A stretch of 64,000 nucleotides of DNA from Schaalia sp. 19OD2882. GTDB lineage: Bacteria; Actinomycetota; Actinomycetes; Actinomycetales; Actinomycetaceae. Positions 30,657 through 38,261 of the stretch are shown here, piece by piece. The notes under the pieces are model-generated. The model saw only the letters and a list, made by a program, of their open reading frames with translations. It was not told the DNA's origin and searched no databases. Numbering within the stretch: the first letter of the stretch is position 1; each line of letters opens with the position of its first letter. Made by a program: the position numbers and the translations under genes. The stretch is taken from the NCBI RefSeq assembly GCF_018986735.1, contig NZ_CP065521.1, positions 744,001-808,000 of the forward strand, given 5' to 3'.

Positions 30657-31340
30657 GCTCCCGCTGGGTTCCTCCTCGGTAGGGTTGGAAGCGCCAACCA
30701 CCGAACCCCCTACCGAGGAGGAAGAATCATGAATTTCGAGTTCCCCGCGACCGTCAGGCCCGAGATCGCCGCCAGGGCCCTGCAGTTCGCCCGCGATGAG
30801 GACCTCACCGTCGAGATCGCCATCTGCGACGACGAGCACACCGACTTCGGCACGATCTTGCTCCGGCCCGGCTTCAGGTTCAGCACCACCGAGCACATGG
30901 TCCGGGCGACCGACAGTCTCGACGATGACCTGGTCAACGCCTGGATCCGAGAGCACCCCCGCAGGAGCGTTGCTGGAGAGCCCCTCGTGTACCTCATCGA
31001 GATCCAGCCGAGCGGAATCAGCCTGTCCCACATTCTGCCCGAGCCTCAGTGACGAGCCGGCGAAACGCTCCCGCATCTGCGCTCTGTTCGCCTCGGCCAC
31101 GCGTGCCACTTTCGCGAACTGAGCATCCAAGTACTCAAGGTTTCGACGAGCACGTCGCTGCCCTTGAGACTTTGCGTTGACGCTTCTCGGAGGATCCTCG
31201 AACAAGAGGGGCATGCCCTGCGACGCGGTCGCCAGCCGCTTCGTCAGCTTCTCCACTTCCTCGACGACCTCGGTGACATCCAAGTCCACTTGACGCCACA
31301 CGCGCCGAGACCTGCAAAACAACTCCTCGTAGCTGGTCAT
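30216..31340 (-). CDS. Alternative long reading: 374-aa ORF spanning the divergent gene
   Basis: One minus frame runs from ATG 31340 (MTSYEELFCRSRRVWRQVDL, coiled-coil-like VVEEVEKLTKRLATASQ) to 30216. The first ~97 codons (31053-31340) look coding: TGATG overlap with the repressor gene and a helical sequence (ARRNLEYLDAQFAKVARVAE). The middle (30660-31052) is antisense to a well-formed plus gene, and there base 1 of minus codons carries the extreme GC, unlike real coding. So either two minus genes flank a plus insert, or one protein spans it. Confidence 0.35.
   Translation of the reverse strand: MTSYEELFCRSRRVWRQVDLDVTEVVEEVEKLTKRLATASQGMPLLFEDPPRSVNAKSQGQRRARRNLEYLDAQFAKVARVAEANRAQMRERFAGSSLRLGQNVGQADSARLDLDEVHEGLSSNAPAGVLSDPGVDQVIVETVGRPDHVLGGAEPEAGPEQDRAEVGVLVVADGDLDGEVLIAGELQGPGGDLGPDGRGELEIHDSSSSVGGSVVGASNPTEEEPSGSVPEKSGYAAYARVIPGQVTADDLPWALRVKVDKAAIDEVVDRALRIKESQGLTLEVARAAMHVGAVEALTWSGFLWSKYEGETVLFGIHRIPAEIADRLVEFVDEALAHTRLMPFGTGRPEFVATRVARGVARMALAWADEHKGQW
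30669..30723. repeat. 16-bp perfect inverted repeat masking a ribosome site
   Basis: TTCCTCCTCGGTAGGG (30669-30684) is the exact reverse complement of 30708-30723, with a 23-nt spacer that holds a further TTGG/CCAA pair. The right arm contains the ribosome site AGGAGGAA of the gene at 30729. The left arm contains TAGGGT, a possible -10. On the minus strand the left arm likewise supplies AGGAGGAA toward the gene starting at 30656. Confidence 0.75.
30729..31052 (+). CDS. Hypothetical prophage protein (107 aa)
   Basis: The ATG has a perfect GAGGAGGAA ribosome site. The product (MNFEFPATVRPEIAARALQF ... DEDLTVEIAICDDEHTDFGT) has an α/β pattern with very high GC3. No family recognised. Its leader forms the inverted repeat at 30669-30723. 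The gene is antisense to a continuous minus frame and may be a cargo insertion with its own promoter. Confidence 0.6.
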   Translation: MNFEFPATVRPEIAARALQFARDEDLTVEIAICDDEHTDFGTILLRPGFRFSTTEHMVRATDSLDDDLVNAWIREHPRRSVAGEPLVYLIEIQPSGISLSHILPEPQ

Positions 31341-31603
31341 CACGCCACCTCCCCAGACGAAGCCGCGAGCGCTGTGTTCTCGGCTTCGGTCACGAGGGCG
31401 GCGGCAGTTGTGCCCATGGTGTTGGCGATGAGTTCAAGTTCCTCGACTGTGAAGCCGGAGCCCGTGTTGAGTCTGCGGATGAGTGTTGCCCGTGGGATTC
31501 CGCTCTCGTTGCTGAGGGCGACGACGGATTTCCCTGCTTGGGTTCGCTTCCGATCGATGAGCTTGGCGACCTTTGCGCCGAGTCCGATGTGCGTGATGAC
31601 CAT
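31340..31603 (-). CDS. XRE-family repressor heading the early operon (Cro/CI-like)
   Basis: This 87-aa single-domain HTH protein contains GKSVVALSNESGIPRATLIR and TVEELELIANTMGTTAAALV. It starts leaderless: TAAACT (31615-31610) is 6 nt before the ATG, and O1 (31617-31632) abuts it. Divergent from a second XRE gene across a three-operator region, it is the first gene of the leftward early operon, the position of Cro, though it could equally be the lysogeny repressor. Confidence 0.75.
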   Translation of the reverse strand: MVITHIGLGAKVAKLIDRKRTQAGKSVVALSNESGIPRATLIRRLNTGSGFTVEELELIANTMGTTAAALVTEAENTALAASSGEVA

Positions 31604-31701
31604 GTAGGCAGTTTAAGTGCCCAGTTGGGCACCGGCGCAAGTTTGGACATCCTTTGTCCCAGAACTGATACTTCTAGTGTCCAATGTGGCACACTTGTGT
31701 C
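31604..31701. promoter_or_regulatory. Divergent promoter region with three operator-like palindromes
   Basis: O1 is GTGCCCAGTTGGGCAC (31617-31632), a perfect palindrome. O2 is GGACATCCTTTGTCC (31645-31659, 5-bp arms). O3 is GTGTCCAATGTGGCAC (31677-31692), 12/16 identical to O1. Spacing is ~28 and ~32 bp. The minus -10 TAAACT (31610-31615) and a weak plus -10 CACACT (31690-31695) lie 6 nt before the start codons. This is the likely lysis/lysogeny switch. Confidence 0.7.
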
Positions 31702-32112
31702 ATGGTTTCACGAGACGGCACACACGGAAGTGGCCTCAACGCCGCCTTGGCGGCGGAGGTCCGTGCTGAACGCGCGGCGCAGCAGCTGACCATCGCTGAC
31801 CTCGCTGCCAGCAGCGGGATCCCAGCGCGGACGCTGATCCGCCTGCTGAAGGCTGAGCGCGCCATCACCGTCAACTCCCTAGCCGACATTGCTTCTGGCC
31901 TCGGGTTGTCAAGTGGCCTTCTGCTTCAGCGCGCCGAACAACGCGCTGCCCGAGATGGCGCATCCGCCCCCGTTTCGCTACCTTCTGCGCCCCCTGCTGA
32001 CACGGGTGATTTCGGCGAGGGTGGGTTCGACTGGTTGCAGATGGCCGCCCACGACGTTGGCTACGCGCCGGAGGACGAGCAGGGGAGTGGTGGGTTCGTG
32101 GACGGGGCCTGA
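31702..32112 (+). CDS. XRE-family transcriptional repressor (136 aa)
   Basis: The ATG at 31702 (MVSRDGTHGSGLNAALAAEV) is preferred over 31684 because it leaves the divergent operators outside the gene. The HTH reads QQLTIADLAASSGIPARTLI ... ITVNSLADIASGLGLSSGLL, related to the divergent repressor. A Pro/Gly linker and an acidic end follow (FDWLQMAAHDVGYAPEDE). Being read in the rightward lysogenic direction, it may be the CI-like lysogeny repressor. Confidence 0.75.
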   Translation: MVSRDGTHGSGLNAALAAEVRAERAAQQLTIADLAASSGIPARTLIRLLKAERAITVNSLADIASGLGLSSGLLLQRAEQRAARDGASAPVSLPSAPPADTGDFGEGGFDWLQMAAHDVGYAPEDEQGSGGFVDGA

Positions 32113-32248
32113 GGTGCCCAGTTTCGTGTCGGAAGTGTTACAGCCGGACGGCCGCCCAAGGGCTGCGTCGCGGTGTGACGTGCCAGTCGCGCGCCTGATC
32201 GGGGGCGCATGAGCCAGGGAAGCAACTCAGTAGCGAAAGGACACCAAG

Positions 32249-33589
32249 GTGTTTGGCGCGAAGAAGGCAAGGATTCAGGAACTCGAGCAGAAGCTCGCCG
32301 TCGGTGAGAAGCAATACCTCGATGCACTGAGGAGCATCGAGGAGCTGCGTGGGATCCTCGAACGCACCGGCGGGGGCGATATCGTTCGGCTGCAAGCACT
32401 CGCCTCATCGATGGCCGCCGATCTCGAAGAACGCAAGACTGCTGGAGCGCGCGAGCTTGCCGACTTGGACGCACTTCTCGAAGCGCGTCGACGCGAGGCC
32501 GACACCATTGCCCAAGAGATCCGGGAGAAGCAGAAGGAACTGACCGCCCTTGGTAGCCGTATTGAGCATGTGCGAATCTTCTCCGAATTTGGCCTGAGCG
32601 AATACACCCATCCCGCTGAGTCCTCGGTCCAACTCGGTGACGAGCTCGCTAAAGTTCGATCCAGGATCAAGGAGATGATCCGCGCCAAGAGTGCCGTCGT
32701 TGCCAACACAGACTTCACGTTCAACGGCTCCAAAGCCCAAGGCCGCAAGTTCGTGTCCGACATGTCCAAGATGATGCTTCGCGCCTACAACGCCGAAGCT
32801 GAGAACTGCGTCCTCACCGTGAAGGCTGGGAATGGTGAAGCCGCGCAGAAGCGCCTCGAACGTGCTCGCGACCAGGTCAAGGCGCTCGGAAAGCTCATCA
32901 ACCTCCATATCAGTTCGCAGTATCACGCCCTTCGTCAGCGCGAGCTCATCTTGGCTCTGCGATACCTGAACGCAAAGAAGGCAGAGAAGGAGGCCGAGCG
33001 CGAAGAGCGCGCAAGGCTGCGCGAGGAAGCGCGAGCCCAGAAGGAGTTCGAGGCGGCGCGAGAGAAGCTCGCCAAACAGAAGGCGCACTACGAGAATGTT
33101 CTTGCCGCGCTCGAAGCGCAAGGGCGTGTCGACGAGGCGGCGCAGATCCGCGCCAATCTCACCCAGGTTGAAGCCGAGATTCAGTCCGTTGAATTCCGCG
33201 CCGCAAACATTCGGGCAGGCTACGTGTATGTCATCTCGAACATCGGAGCCTTCGGTGAACGCATGGTCAAAATCGGCATGACTCGACGTCTCGAGCCAAT
33301 GGACCGCGTGCGCGAACTCGGCGACGCATCCGTCCCTTTCAATTTCGACGTCCACGCCCTGTTCTTCTCCGAAGACGCAGTCGGAGTCGAGGCGGAACTT
33401 CACCGCCGCTTTGCTGATCGACGCGTGAACCGCATCAACGCGCGCCGCGAATTCTTCTGCGCCACCCCTGCTGAGGTCCGGACCGAGCTTGCCTCCATCG
33501 CCGGCAACCTCCTCGAATTCGTAGAAGAGCCTGAAGCCGAGCAATACCGCCTCAGCCAAGCCGAGGCCATGGCCAACGACAAGCTCTGA
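32249..33589 (+). CDS. DUF4041 plus GIY-YIG (Mug113/T5orf172) nuclease, SNIPE-like
   Basis: This 446-aa protein (GTG, GAAAGGA upstream) has an N-terminal coiled coil (residues 1-110), a DUF4041-type region (~110-240: EHVRIFSEFGLSEYTHP, SRIKEMIRAKSAVVANTDFT), a second coiled coil, and a C-terminal GIY-YIG nuclease starting at GYVYVISN (Gly324, Tyr325, Tyr327) with KIGMTRRLEPMDRVREL and AELHRRF. Proteins with DUF4041 and this nuclease include the anti-phage SNIPE system, which cuts entering phage DNA. No transmembrane helix is seen here. It sits beside the repressor in the lysogenic orientation. Confidence 0.75.
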   Translation: MFGAKKARIQELEQKLAVGEKQYLDALRSIEELRGILERTGGGDIVRLQALASSMAADLEERKTAGARELADLDALLEARRREADTIAQEIREKQKELTALGSRIEHVRIFSEFGLSEYTHPAESSVQLGDELAKVRSRIKEMIRAKSAVVANTDFTFNGSKAQGRKFVSDMSKMMLRAYNAEAENCVLTVKAGNGEAAQKRLERARDQVKALGKLINLHISSQYHALRQRELILALRYLNAKKAEKEAEREERARLREEARAQKEFEAAREKLAKQKAHYENVLAALEAQGRVDEAAQIRANLTQVEAEIQSVEFRAANIRAGYVYVISNIGAFGERMVKIGMTRRLEPMDRVRELGDASVPFNFDVHALFFSEDAVGVEAELHRRFADRRVNRINARREFFCATPAEVRTELASIAGNLLEFVEEPEAEQYRLSQAEAMANDKL

Positions 33590-33630
33590 ATTCACGCCCC
33601 CCTTCGGGAGAAGAAGCAGCACCCGCACAT

Positions 33631-33827
33631 GTGGGTGACCAGGCCGATCATGCACGTGTGACCATCACACTCGTGGGCCTCCTCGACCGCCTCGACGACG
33701 AGGGCGTGCAGGTACGCGAATGCTCCACTCTCCCGGCGGGGTGGTGGGGCGCCTCATCCTCGACTACCAGACCCTCCTCGCCCGCGAGCGCGGCGTTCGC
33801 GTGGCACGGGGATGGCACGGCGTGTAG
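33631..33827 (+). pseudogene. Probable frameshifted gene remnant
   Basis: One frame reads ...TITLVGLLDRLDDEGVQVRE...LPAGWWG, and after a -1 shift near 33745 another continues RLILDYQTLLARERGVRVAR to a stop at 33827. Together they resemble the start of an ImmA/IrrE-like metallopeptidase, but no HExxH remains and the match is weak. It lies in the 450-bp stretch 33590-34039 that otherwise holds only a terminator. Confidence 0.3.
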
Positions 33828-33891
33828 CGCCCTCGATGTTTTGGCTGGTCATGCCAGGTTGTGTTGAGTTTCCCCCCATCTCCACCATCTG

Positions 33892-33926
33892 CGAGGGGCT
33901 GAAGAGCTGTAGCTCTCAGCCCCTCG
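33892..33926 (+). terminator. Strong hairpin, probable terminator
   Basis: CGAGGGGCTG + A + AGAGCT pairs with AGCTCT + CAGCCCCTCG around a GT loop (16 paired bases, one bulged A). No long T-run follows. It lies 3' of the SNIPE-like gene and upstream of the 562-aa gene. Confidence 0.65.
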
Positions 33927-34039
33927 GTGTGGTGTCTGCCGCGAGGCTGCATTCGTTGTGACCACGGCCAGTGGTGTCTGCGACAATGGTCTTTCGAGTG
34001 CCGGGAGTGAGACGGCCACTGGCGAGAAAGCGAACCCAC

Positions 34040-35728
34040 ATGGACGACGCACGCGACAACCCCCGCGGTGACGAGGCCGTTTGTCGGACAAACAGCGAAA
34101 ACGGTCAGATCAGGTCTGACGCACTTGAACTGGTTCCATCCACGACCCTCGTCGAGGTGACTCCAGGTGTCGCGGTCGTGTTCGGCGAGGTCCCCGACGG
34201 TCTTGAGCTCATCAGCATTGACATGCTGCCGTCATTCGACCGTGCTCAGCTCTCCGCCGCACTTGGCTCGCTTGGCAACGCAGGCACGATCGTCGGCAAC
34301 ATTGCAGAGGCCGTATCGAGCGCGCAAGGACTCTTCCGTGTCAACGATGCGACGCTGTCTCTCCTGAAGAGTGGCGGACAGATGGCAACAAAGGAAGGAG
34401 CCAAACTCGGGACAATCTTCAAGAACGGCAAACTGGTCGCTCAGGCGCGTTTTGTCCCCGCCTCGATGACGGCCGCAACAGCGATCGCCGCCATCGGTCC
34501 GGCCGTGGCAATGATCGCTCTCCAGATGCAACTTGGCGAGATCTCCGGCCTCGTCCGCTCCAACATTCAGCTCACGACACAAACGCTCAAAGCCATCCGA
34601 AACGAGCAATGGGCAGAACTTGAGGGGCTGTCGGAATCCGTCGATGAGGCGGTCAAGGAGACCCGCGAACTGGACGCCATCACCGATTCTGTCTGGGAAC
34701 CGATTGCCGCCAGCGCCCCCAGCATCCGCAAGCAACAGAAACTGTACCGCAAGAACGTTGCGGGCCACATCGACGAACTCGGAAAGGTGGAGGGTTCTGC
34801 CCGCCGCCACTACGTCGAATCCAACGCCGAAGCAATCGTCTTCGATACCTACGCGCTTCTGAGCTCGCTGAAGACCTACGCCGAGTACCAAGCTGTCCGC
34901 GCTGCTCTCGCCAGAAAGCGAAGCGTCGGCGACGAGAGTGAAGCGCAGCTCTTCGACCGGATCACCCGAAACACGCCGGACGAGATCGACGAGTCGCTCA
35001 CCGAAATTCGCCTGCTGACTGATTCGCTCGTGCGTGAGCTGCGGATCATCGCCGAGCTCTCCGGTCCCGCCACCGTGCCCCTGACAAAGAAGAGGAAGGA
35101 TGCGAAGGCATCCCAGTTCACTTGCAGGCAGCTCCTCGAAGCCATCGAGCCCCTGGCAAAGGTGCTCAGGCCAGTGGCCGAGACGCCAGTGGTGCCGAAG
35201 ATCGTGTGTGCACCCGAGGGGATCGACTTGGATCGCTACTTGCGTATCCTCCGATGGTTCCTTGCAGACGGCGAGACTCTTCGAGGCGTGGCATTCCCAT
35301 TCGAGAGAACGCCCAGCTCCGACAGAGTTCAGCTACTGCTTCTCACCAAGCTTGACAGGGCCTGGAACCGGGTCGCATCGGGAAGGGGCGACAAATTCGG
35401 TGAGAAGCGCCCACCGAAGATCTTCGTTGCGGTGACCGATCGACGAATCATCACCGCGCGCCCGACAGACTTCCTCGAACGAGGCGAACTCGAACAGATC
35501 TACTCACTGAACGATGTGCGATACGTGCGCGTTCGCGCCAATCGCGAAGGGAACCTTCGGCGAACTGTCGACGTGTTCACCGAGCAGCAAGACATTCACT
35601 GGACGTTCCCTGACGCGGCTTCCGAGTCGGATATCGACAGCTTGGCAGCTGTTCTCTCCGAGGCTGGCTGCCACGCGACCCCGGTGCCTGCAGTGGTTGA
35701 GCAGTCGTCCCCTGGAGTCCTGGCCTGA
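34040..35728 (+). CDS. Large prophage cargo protein with membrane segment and PH-like C-terminus
   Basis: The ATG at 34040 (MDDARDNPRGDEAVCRTNSE) is chosen over 33971; the ribosome site (GAGAAAG) is weak. The 562-aa product has helices, a hydrophobic stretch (MTAATAIAAIGPAVAMIALQ), long helices (~190-400) and a C-terminal β-rich region (PPKIFVAVTDRRIITARPTD, YVRVRANREGNLRRTVDVFT) resembling a bacterial PH domain. Function unknown. Lysogenic orientation next to the SNIPE-like gene suggests superinfection exclusion or defence. Confidence 0.6.
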   Translation: MDDARDNPRGDEAVCRTNSENGQIRSDALELVPSTTLVEVTPGVAVVFGEVPDGLELISIDMLPSFDRAQLSAALGSLGNAGTIVGNIAEAVSSAQGLFRVNDATLSLLKSGGQMATKEGAKLGTIFKNGKLVAQARFVPASMTAATAIAAIGPAVAMIALQMQLGEISGLVRSNIQLTTQTLKAIRNEQWAELEGLSESVDEAVKETRELDAITDSVWEPIAASAPSIRKQQKLYRKNVAGHIDELGKVEGSARRHYVESNAEAIVFDTYALLSSLKTYAEYQAVRAALARKRSVGDESEAQLFDRITRNTPDEIDESLTEIRLLTDSLVRELRIIAELSGPATVPLTKKRKDAKASQFTCRQLLEAIEPLAKVLRPVAETPVVPKIVCAPEGIDLDRYLRILRWFLADGETLRGVAFPFERTPSSDRVQLLLLTKLDRAWNRVASGRGDKFGEKRPPKIFVAVTDRRIITARPTDFLERGELEQIYSLNDVRYVRVRANREGNLRRTVDVFTEQQDIHWTFPDAASESDIDSLAAVLSEAGCHATPVPAVVEQSSPGVLA

Positions 35729-35993
35729 CCGTGCAGGACGCTGCGCCCGTGTTGGGTGTGACGGAGGGCCGAGCCTCCCAGCTTGCGCGCACCTGACCCG
35801 CCCCTTTGTACGTTTGTGCCTCCACGCGCACTTCGCCCTCGACAAAGGCGCCACTTGGCCCGTCGGGTCATGTTGGCGGGCTGCACGGAGCCCTTCTCAA
35901 CCGCCACATGCTGGCCGTTGGTCTGACAGTGCGTGACCGCTCAAACCGGAGCGCCCGATGACGTGGTCGGAGCGTGCGAAGACGGTTGCCGTG

Positions 35994-36067
35994 AGTGGTG
36001 CCGAAAGCGACAAGAGGTGCCGATGTGTGGGCGGATTTCGACACCTCTTGTCGTCATCGGCACCACT
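35994..36067. repeat. Long imperfect inverted repeat in a 530-bp gene-free region
   Basis: 35994-36022 (AGTGGTGCCGA, CGACAAGAGGTG) pairs with 36038-36067 around a 15-nt loop, with a 3-nt internal mismatch and one further mismatch. GGTGCCGA occurs twice in the left arm. The element could be a REP/MITE-like unit or a terminator. The region 35729-36258 shows no supportable gene and is the most likely place for the prophage right boundary, but no direct-repeat att core was identified. Confidence 0.55.
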
Positions 36068-36258
36068 TGTTGTCTGCGAGGGACAAGGGCGGGGGGCGTC
36101 ATGCCGGGAGGAGGCCGACACATGCGCCCCGAACTCCACTTTGATGCTCCGAAGTCAGCGTGATCCCGGGTTCTTCCAGCCCTGGTGGACCTTCATCCGG
36201 CAGATGTTGACAGTACCCAGTATCTGAGCAGCCTTGAATGGTGTAATACGACAATCGC

Positions 36259-36507
36259 ATGGTGGAGACGATCAAGGGCGTGTCAGCCACCGAAGAACAG
36301 ATTGCTTCCTGGGCTGAGGAAGCAGAGGTTGGGTGTGACGCCGAAGTCCTTCGCAGGCGCGGCCGGGGCCGGCCAAGGCGCGGAACGGCGCCGAGCAGGG
36401 TGGTCACGGTCCGATTCACTGAACAGGAGTTGGCCTTCATCGATGCCAAGGCGGCGCGGCTGAACAAGACGCGATCCGAGCTCTTGCGCGAAGCGGTGTT
36501 TGTGTGA
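36259..36507 (+). CDS. Ribbon-helix-helix antitoxin
   Basis: This 82-aa protein has a C-terminal RHH DNA-binding motif (RVVTVRFTEQELAFIDAKAA, RLNKTRSELLREAVFV) and an N-terminal acidic helix (TEEQIASWAEEAEVGCDAEV) that would bind a toxin. It is followed by the toxin gene with a GTGA overlap. TAATAC lies at 36244-36249, 9 nt before the ATG, so it is probably (nearly) leaderless and autoregulated. Confidence 0.75.
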   Translation: MVETIKGVSATEEQIASWAEEAEVGCDAEVLRRRGRGRPRRGTAPSRVVTVRFTEQELAFIDAKAARLNKTRSELLREAVFV

Positions 36508-36734
36508 AGATCTCGGTCCATGGCTCGGCTCGCAGACATGGAGTTTCGGATGTGGACATCGTGCAGGCGGCGACCTGGCCCATGTGGGTCGAGCCGCATG
36601 AAGAGGAGGATCTGCAGCGGGAGTCACGGCTGGGTTTCGACACGAATGGACGTCTTCTCGAAGTGGTTGTCCTCATCTTCGACAGTGGATGCGAACTGGT
36701 CGTTCATGCCATGAAGGCGGGTCGCCACCACTGA
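36504..36734 (+). CDS. Toxin of the RHH toxin-antitoxin pair
   Basis: The GTG at 36504 overlaps the antitoxin stop. The 76-aa product (KISVHGSARRHGVSDVDIVQ ... LGFDTNGRLLEVVVLIF ... HAMKAGRHH) matches the small actinobacterial BrnT/RelE-like toxins with an HGV-DxDI start and LLEVVV strand near the end. A ribonuclease role is inferred from the fold. Confidence 0.7.
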   Translation: MKISVHGSARRHGVSDVDIVQAATWPMWVEPHEEEDLQRESRLGFDTNGRLLEVVVLIFDSGCELVVHAMKAGRHH

Positions 36735-36822
36735 GGCGATGGCCATCCTGTCGGGCGAAATGGGCGGCTCCGGCTTCGAGGTCCAGGGTTCGCCGTTGCG
36801 CGAGTGAGCAGGTGGACGTCAA

Positions 36823-36855
36823 CGGGCCCCGCGCCGACGAGGGGTGCGGGGCCCG
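36823..36855. terminator. Bidirectional hairpin between toxin and PAS genes
   Basis: CGGGCCCCGC (36823-36832) pairs perfectly with 36846-36855 around a 13-nt loop, between two convergent genes. The rest of the 171-bp gap (36735-36905) shows nothing else. Confidence 0.6.
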
Positions 36856-36905
36856 GGGCCTGTCAGCCACAGGCGTGCCGGCGGCCCGCTCGAGGGTGCG
36901 CAGGC

Positions 36906-38261
36906 TCAGTTGGTGATCGACTCGGCGATCGCGCAGACTTTGAAGACCTTCTCGCGCACAAGGCTCAGATCTGCTTTTTCGCCCAGTTCGACGCAGCGGC
37001 GCGACAGCGCGTGCAGCTCCTTGAGGTTGTTGTCGACGACGATCACCAGGCGCTCGATGATCTGCGACATCAGCGCAGCGTCGGCGGGCAGGTCCTTCTT
37101 GAAGTTGGACTGGGTCCACATGGTCAGAAGCTGGTGCGGCATCTCCATGAAGACCGCAGTGCGGTCGACGGAGGTCACGGCGCGCCTGCCGTAGTCCAGG
37201 GCCAGGGCGGACTGCTTGTCCAACTGGGTCATGCCGTCACGCAGGGATGCCGCAAGGTCCGGCAGGGCATGGACGGAGGTCTCGTGGTCGCCGACGCCGT
37301 CGATCAGCTCGGCGGCGAAGTTCGCGATGACATTGGTGTGCAGGCGCGCCAAGGCGATGCGGAAGCCCACGCGGCCCGTGGTCAACGCCAATGCGGAGAG
37401 CCGGTCGAGCAGACCATCGGCGGGCTCCTGGACGTTGCCCTGCATGCGGGTCCACAGGTCGAGCACTTCGCCCAGGGCCTTGACTGTGGGGTTGGATCGA
37501 TCCAGAGCGGCGATCTTGTCCGGGGTCAGGCGGCGGTCCTTCGAGGCGCTGGTCAGGTCTGCTCCGACGCGGCGCAGCGAGGACGCCAGATTGACGAGTT
37601 CTTCCTGGTGCGCAGTCCATGCCCCCAGTGCTTCTGCCAACTCCTGGGAGGCGGTGAGCAGCTCAGCCAACTGGCCGGTGGCGCCGGGGCGGGTGGGCAG
37701 GCCGGCTGACACCTTGGCGCGTGCGGTGACCTCTTCGGGCAGGGCGATGAGCTGCAACTCTTCGTAGGAACCCAGGCCCAGGTCGCCCAGTCGGGCGACA
37801 ATGCGACCGACGCCTTCGACGGCGGCGTCGCGGCGGTTCATGCCGTTGGCCATCGCCGCCAGCTCGACCTCGCGCGCGTCCCGGTAGACGTCGAGCACTG
37901 TCTCGTAGATGTCGGGGTTCATCACGCGCGAGCGCACCGAGAGGTAGCCGCCGTCCGGCAGGGGGGTGACGGTGGCGAAGACGTCGTACTCGCTTCCGTC
38001 GCCCGCAAGGTTGCGGACATATGCGGCGAAGGGCTCGCCCGACTCCAGGGTGTCCCACATGGCGCGGAAGGCGCCGCCGGGCATGTCAGGGTGGCGGATG
38101 ATGTTGTGCGGTGCGCCGGTGAGTTCTTCGCGAGGGTGGCGGGAGAGTTCGACGAAGACTTCATTCGACCGCTGGATGACACCGCGCGCATCGGTCGTGG
38201 AGAAGAAGAGGTCGTCGACACCGACCTCGTGGGTGGCGCCGGTGGGAGTCGTGGTGGTCAC
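36906..38261 (-). CDS. Aer-like PAS-domain protein with α-helical C-terminus
   Basis: The GTG at 38261 follows AAGGAC; the frame above it is not needed. The 451-aa product has an N-terminal PAS domain of the Aer type (~residues 15-115: FFSTTDARGVIQRSNEVFVE, NIIRHPDMPGGAFRAMWDTL). It is followed by ~300 residues of helices without HAMP, MCP or kinase motifs (e.g. RRVGADLTSASKDRRLTPDK). It may sense redox or a ligand and pass on the signal by protein contact. It is unlinked to chemotaxis genes here. Confidence 0.75.
   Translation of the reverse strand: MTTTTPTGATHEVGVDDLFFSTTDARGVIQRSNEVFVELSRHPREELTGAPHNIIRHPDMPGGAFRAMWDTLESGEPFAAYVRNLAGDGSEYDVFATVTPLPDGGYLSVRSRVMNPDIYETVLDVYRDAREVELAAMANGMNRRDAAVEGVGRIVARLGDLGLGSYEELQLIALPEEVTARAKVSAGLPTRPGATGQLAELLTASQELAEALGAWTAHQEELVNLASSLRRVGADLTSASKDRRLTPDKIAALDRSNPTVKALGEVLDLWTRMQGNVQEPADGLLDRLSALALTTGRVGFRIALARLHTNVIANFAAELIDGVGDHETSVHALPDLAASLRDGMTQLDKQSALALDYGRRAVTSVDRTAVFMEMPHQLLTMWTQSNFKKDLPADAALMSQIIERLVIVVDNNLKELHALSRRCVELGEKADLSLVREKVFKVCAIAESITN

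Noticed and set aside
33892..33926. Phage attachment site
   Set aside because: It is a perfect hairpin rather than one half of a direct repeat; no second copy was seen in the window.
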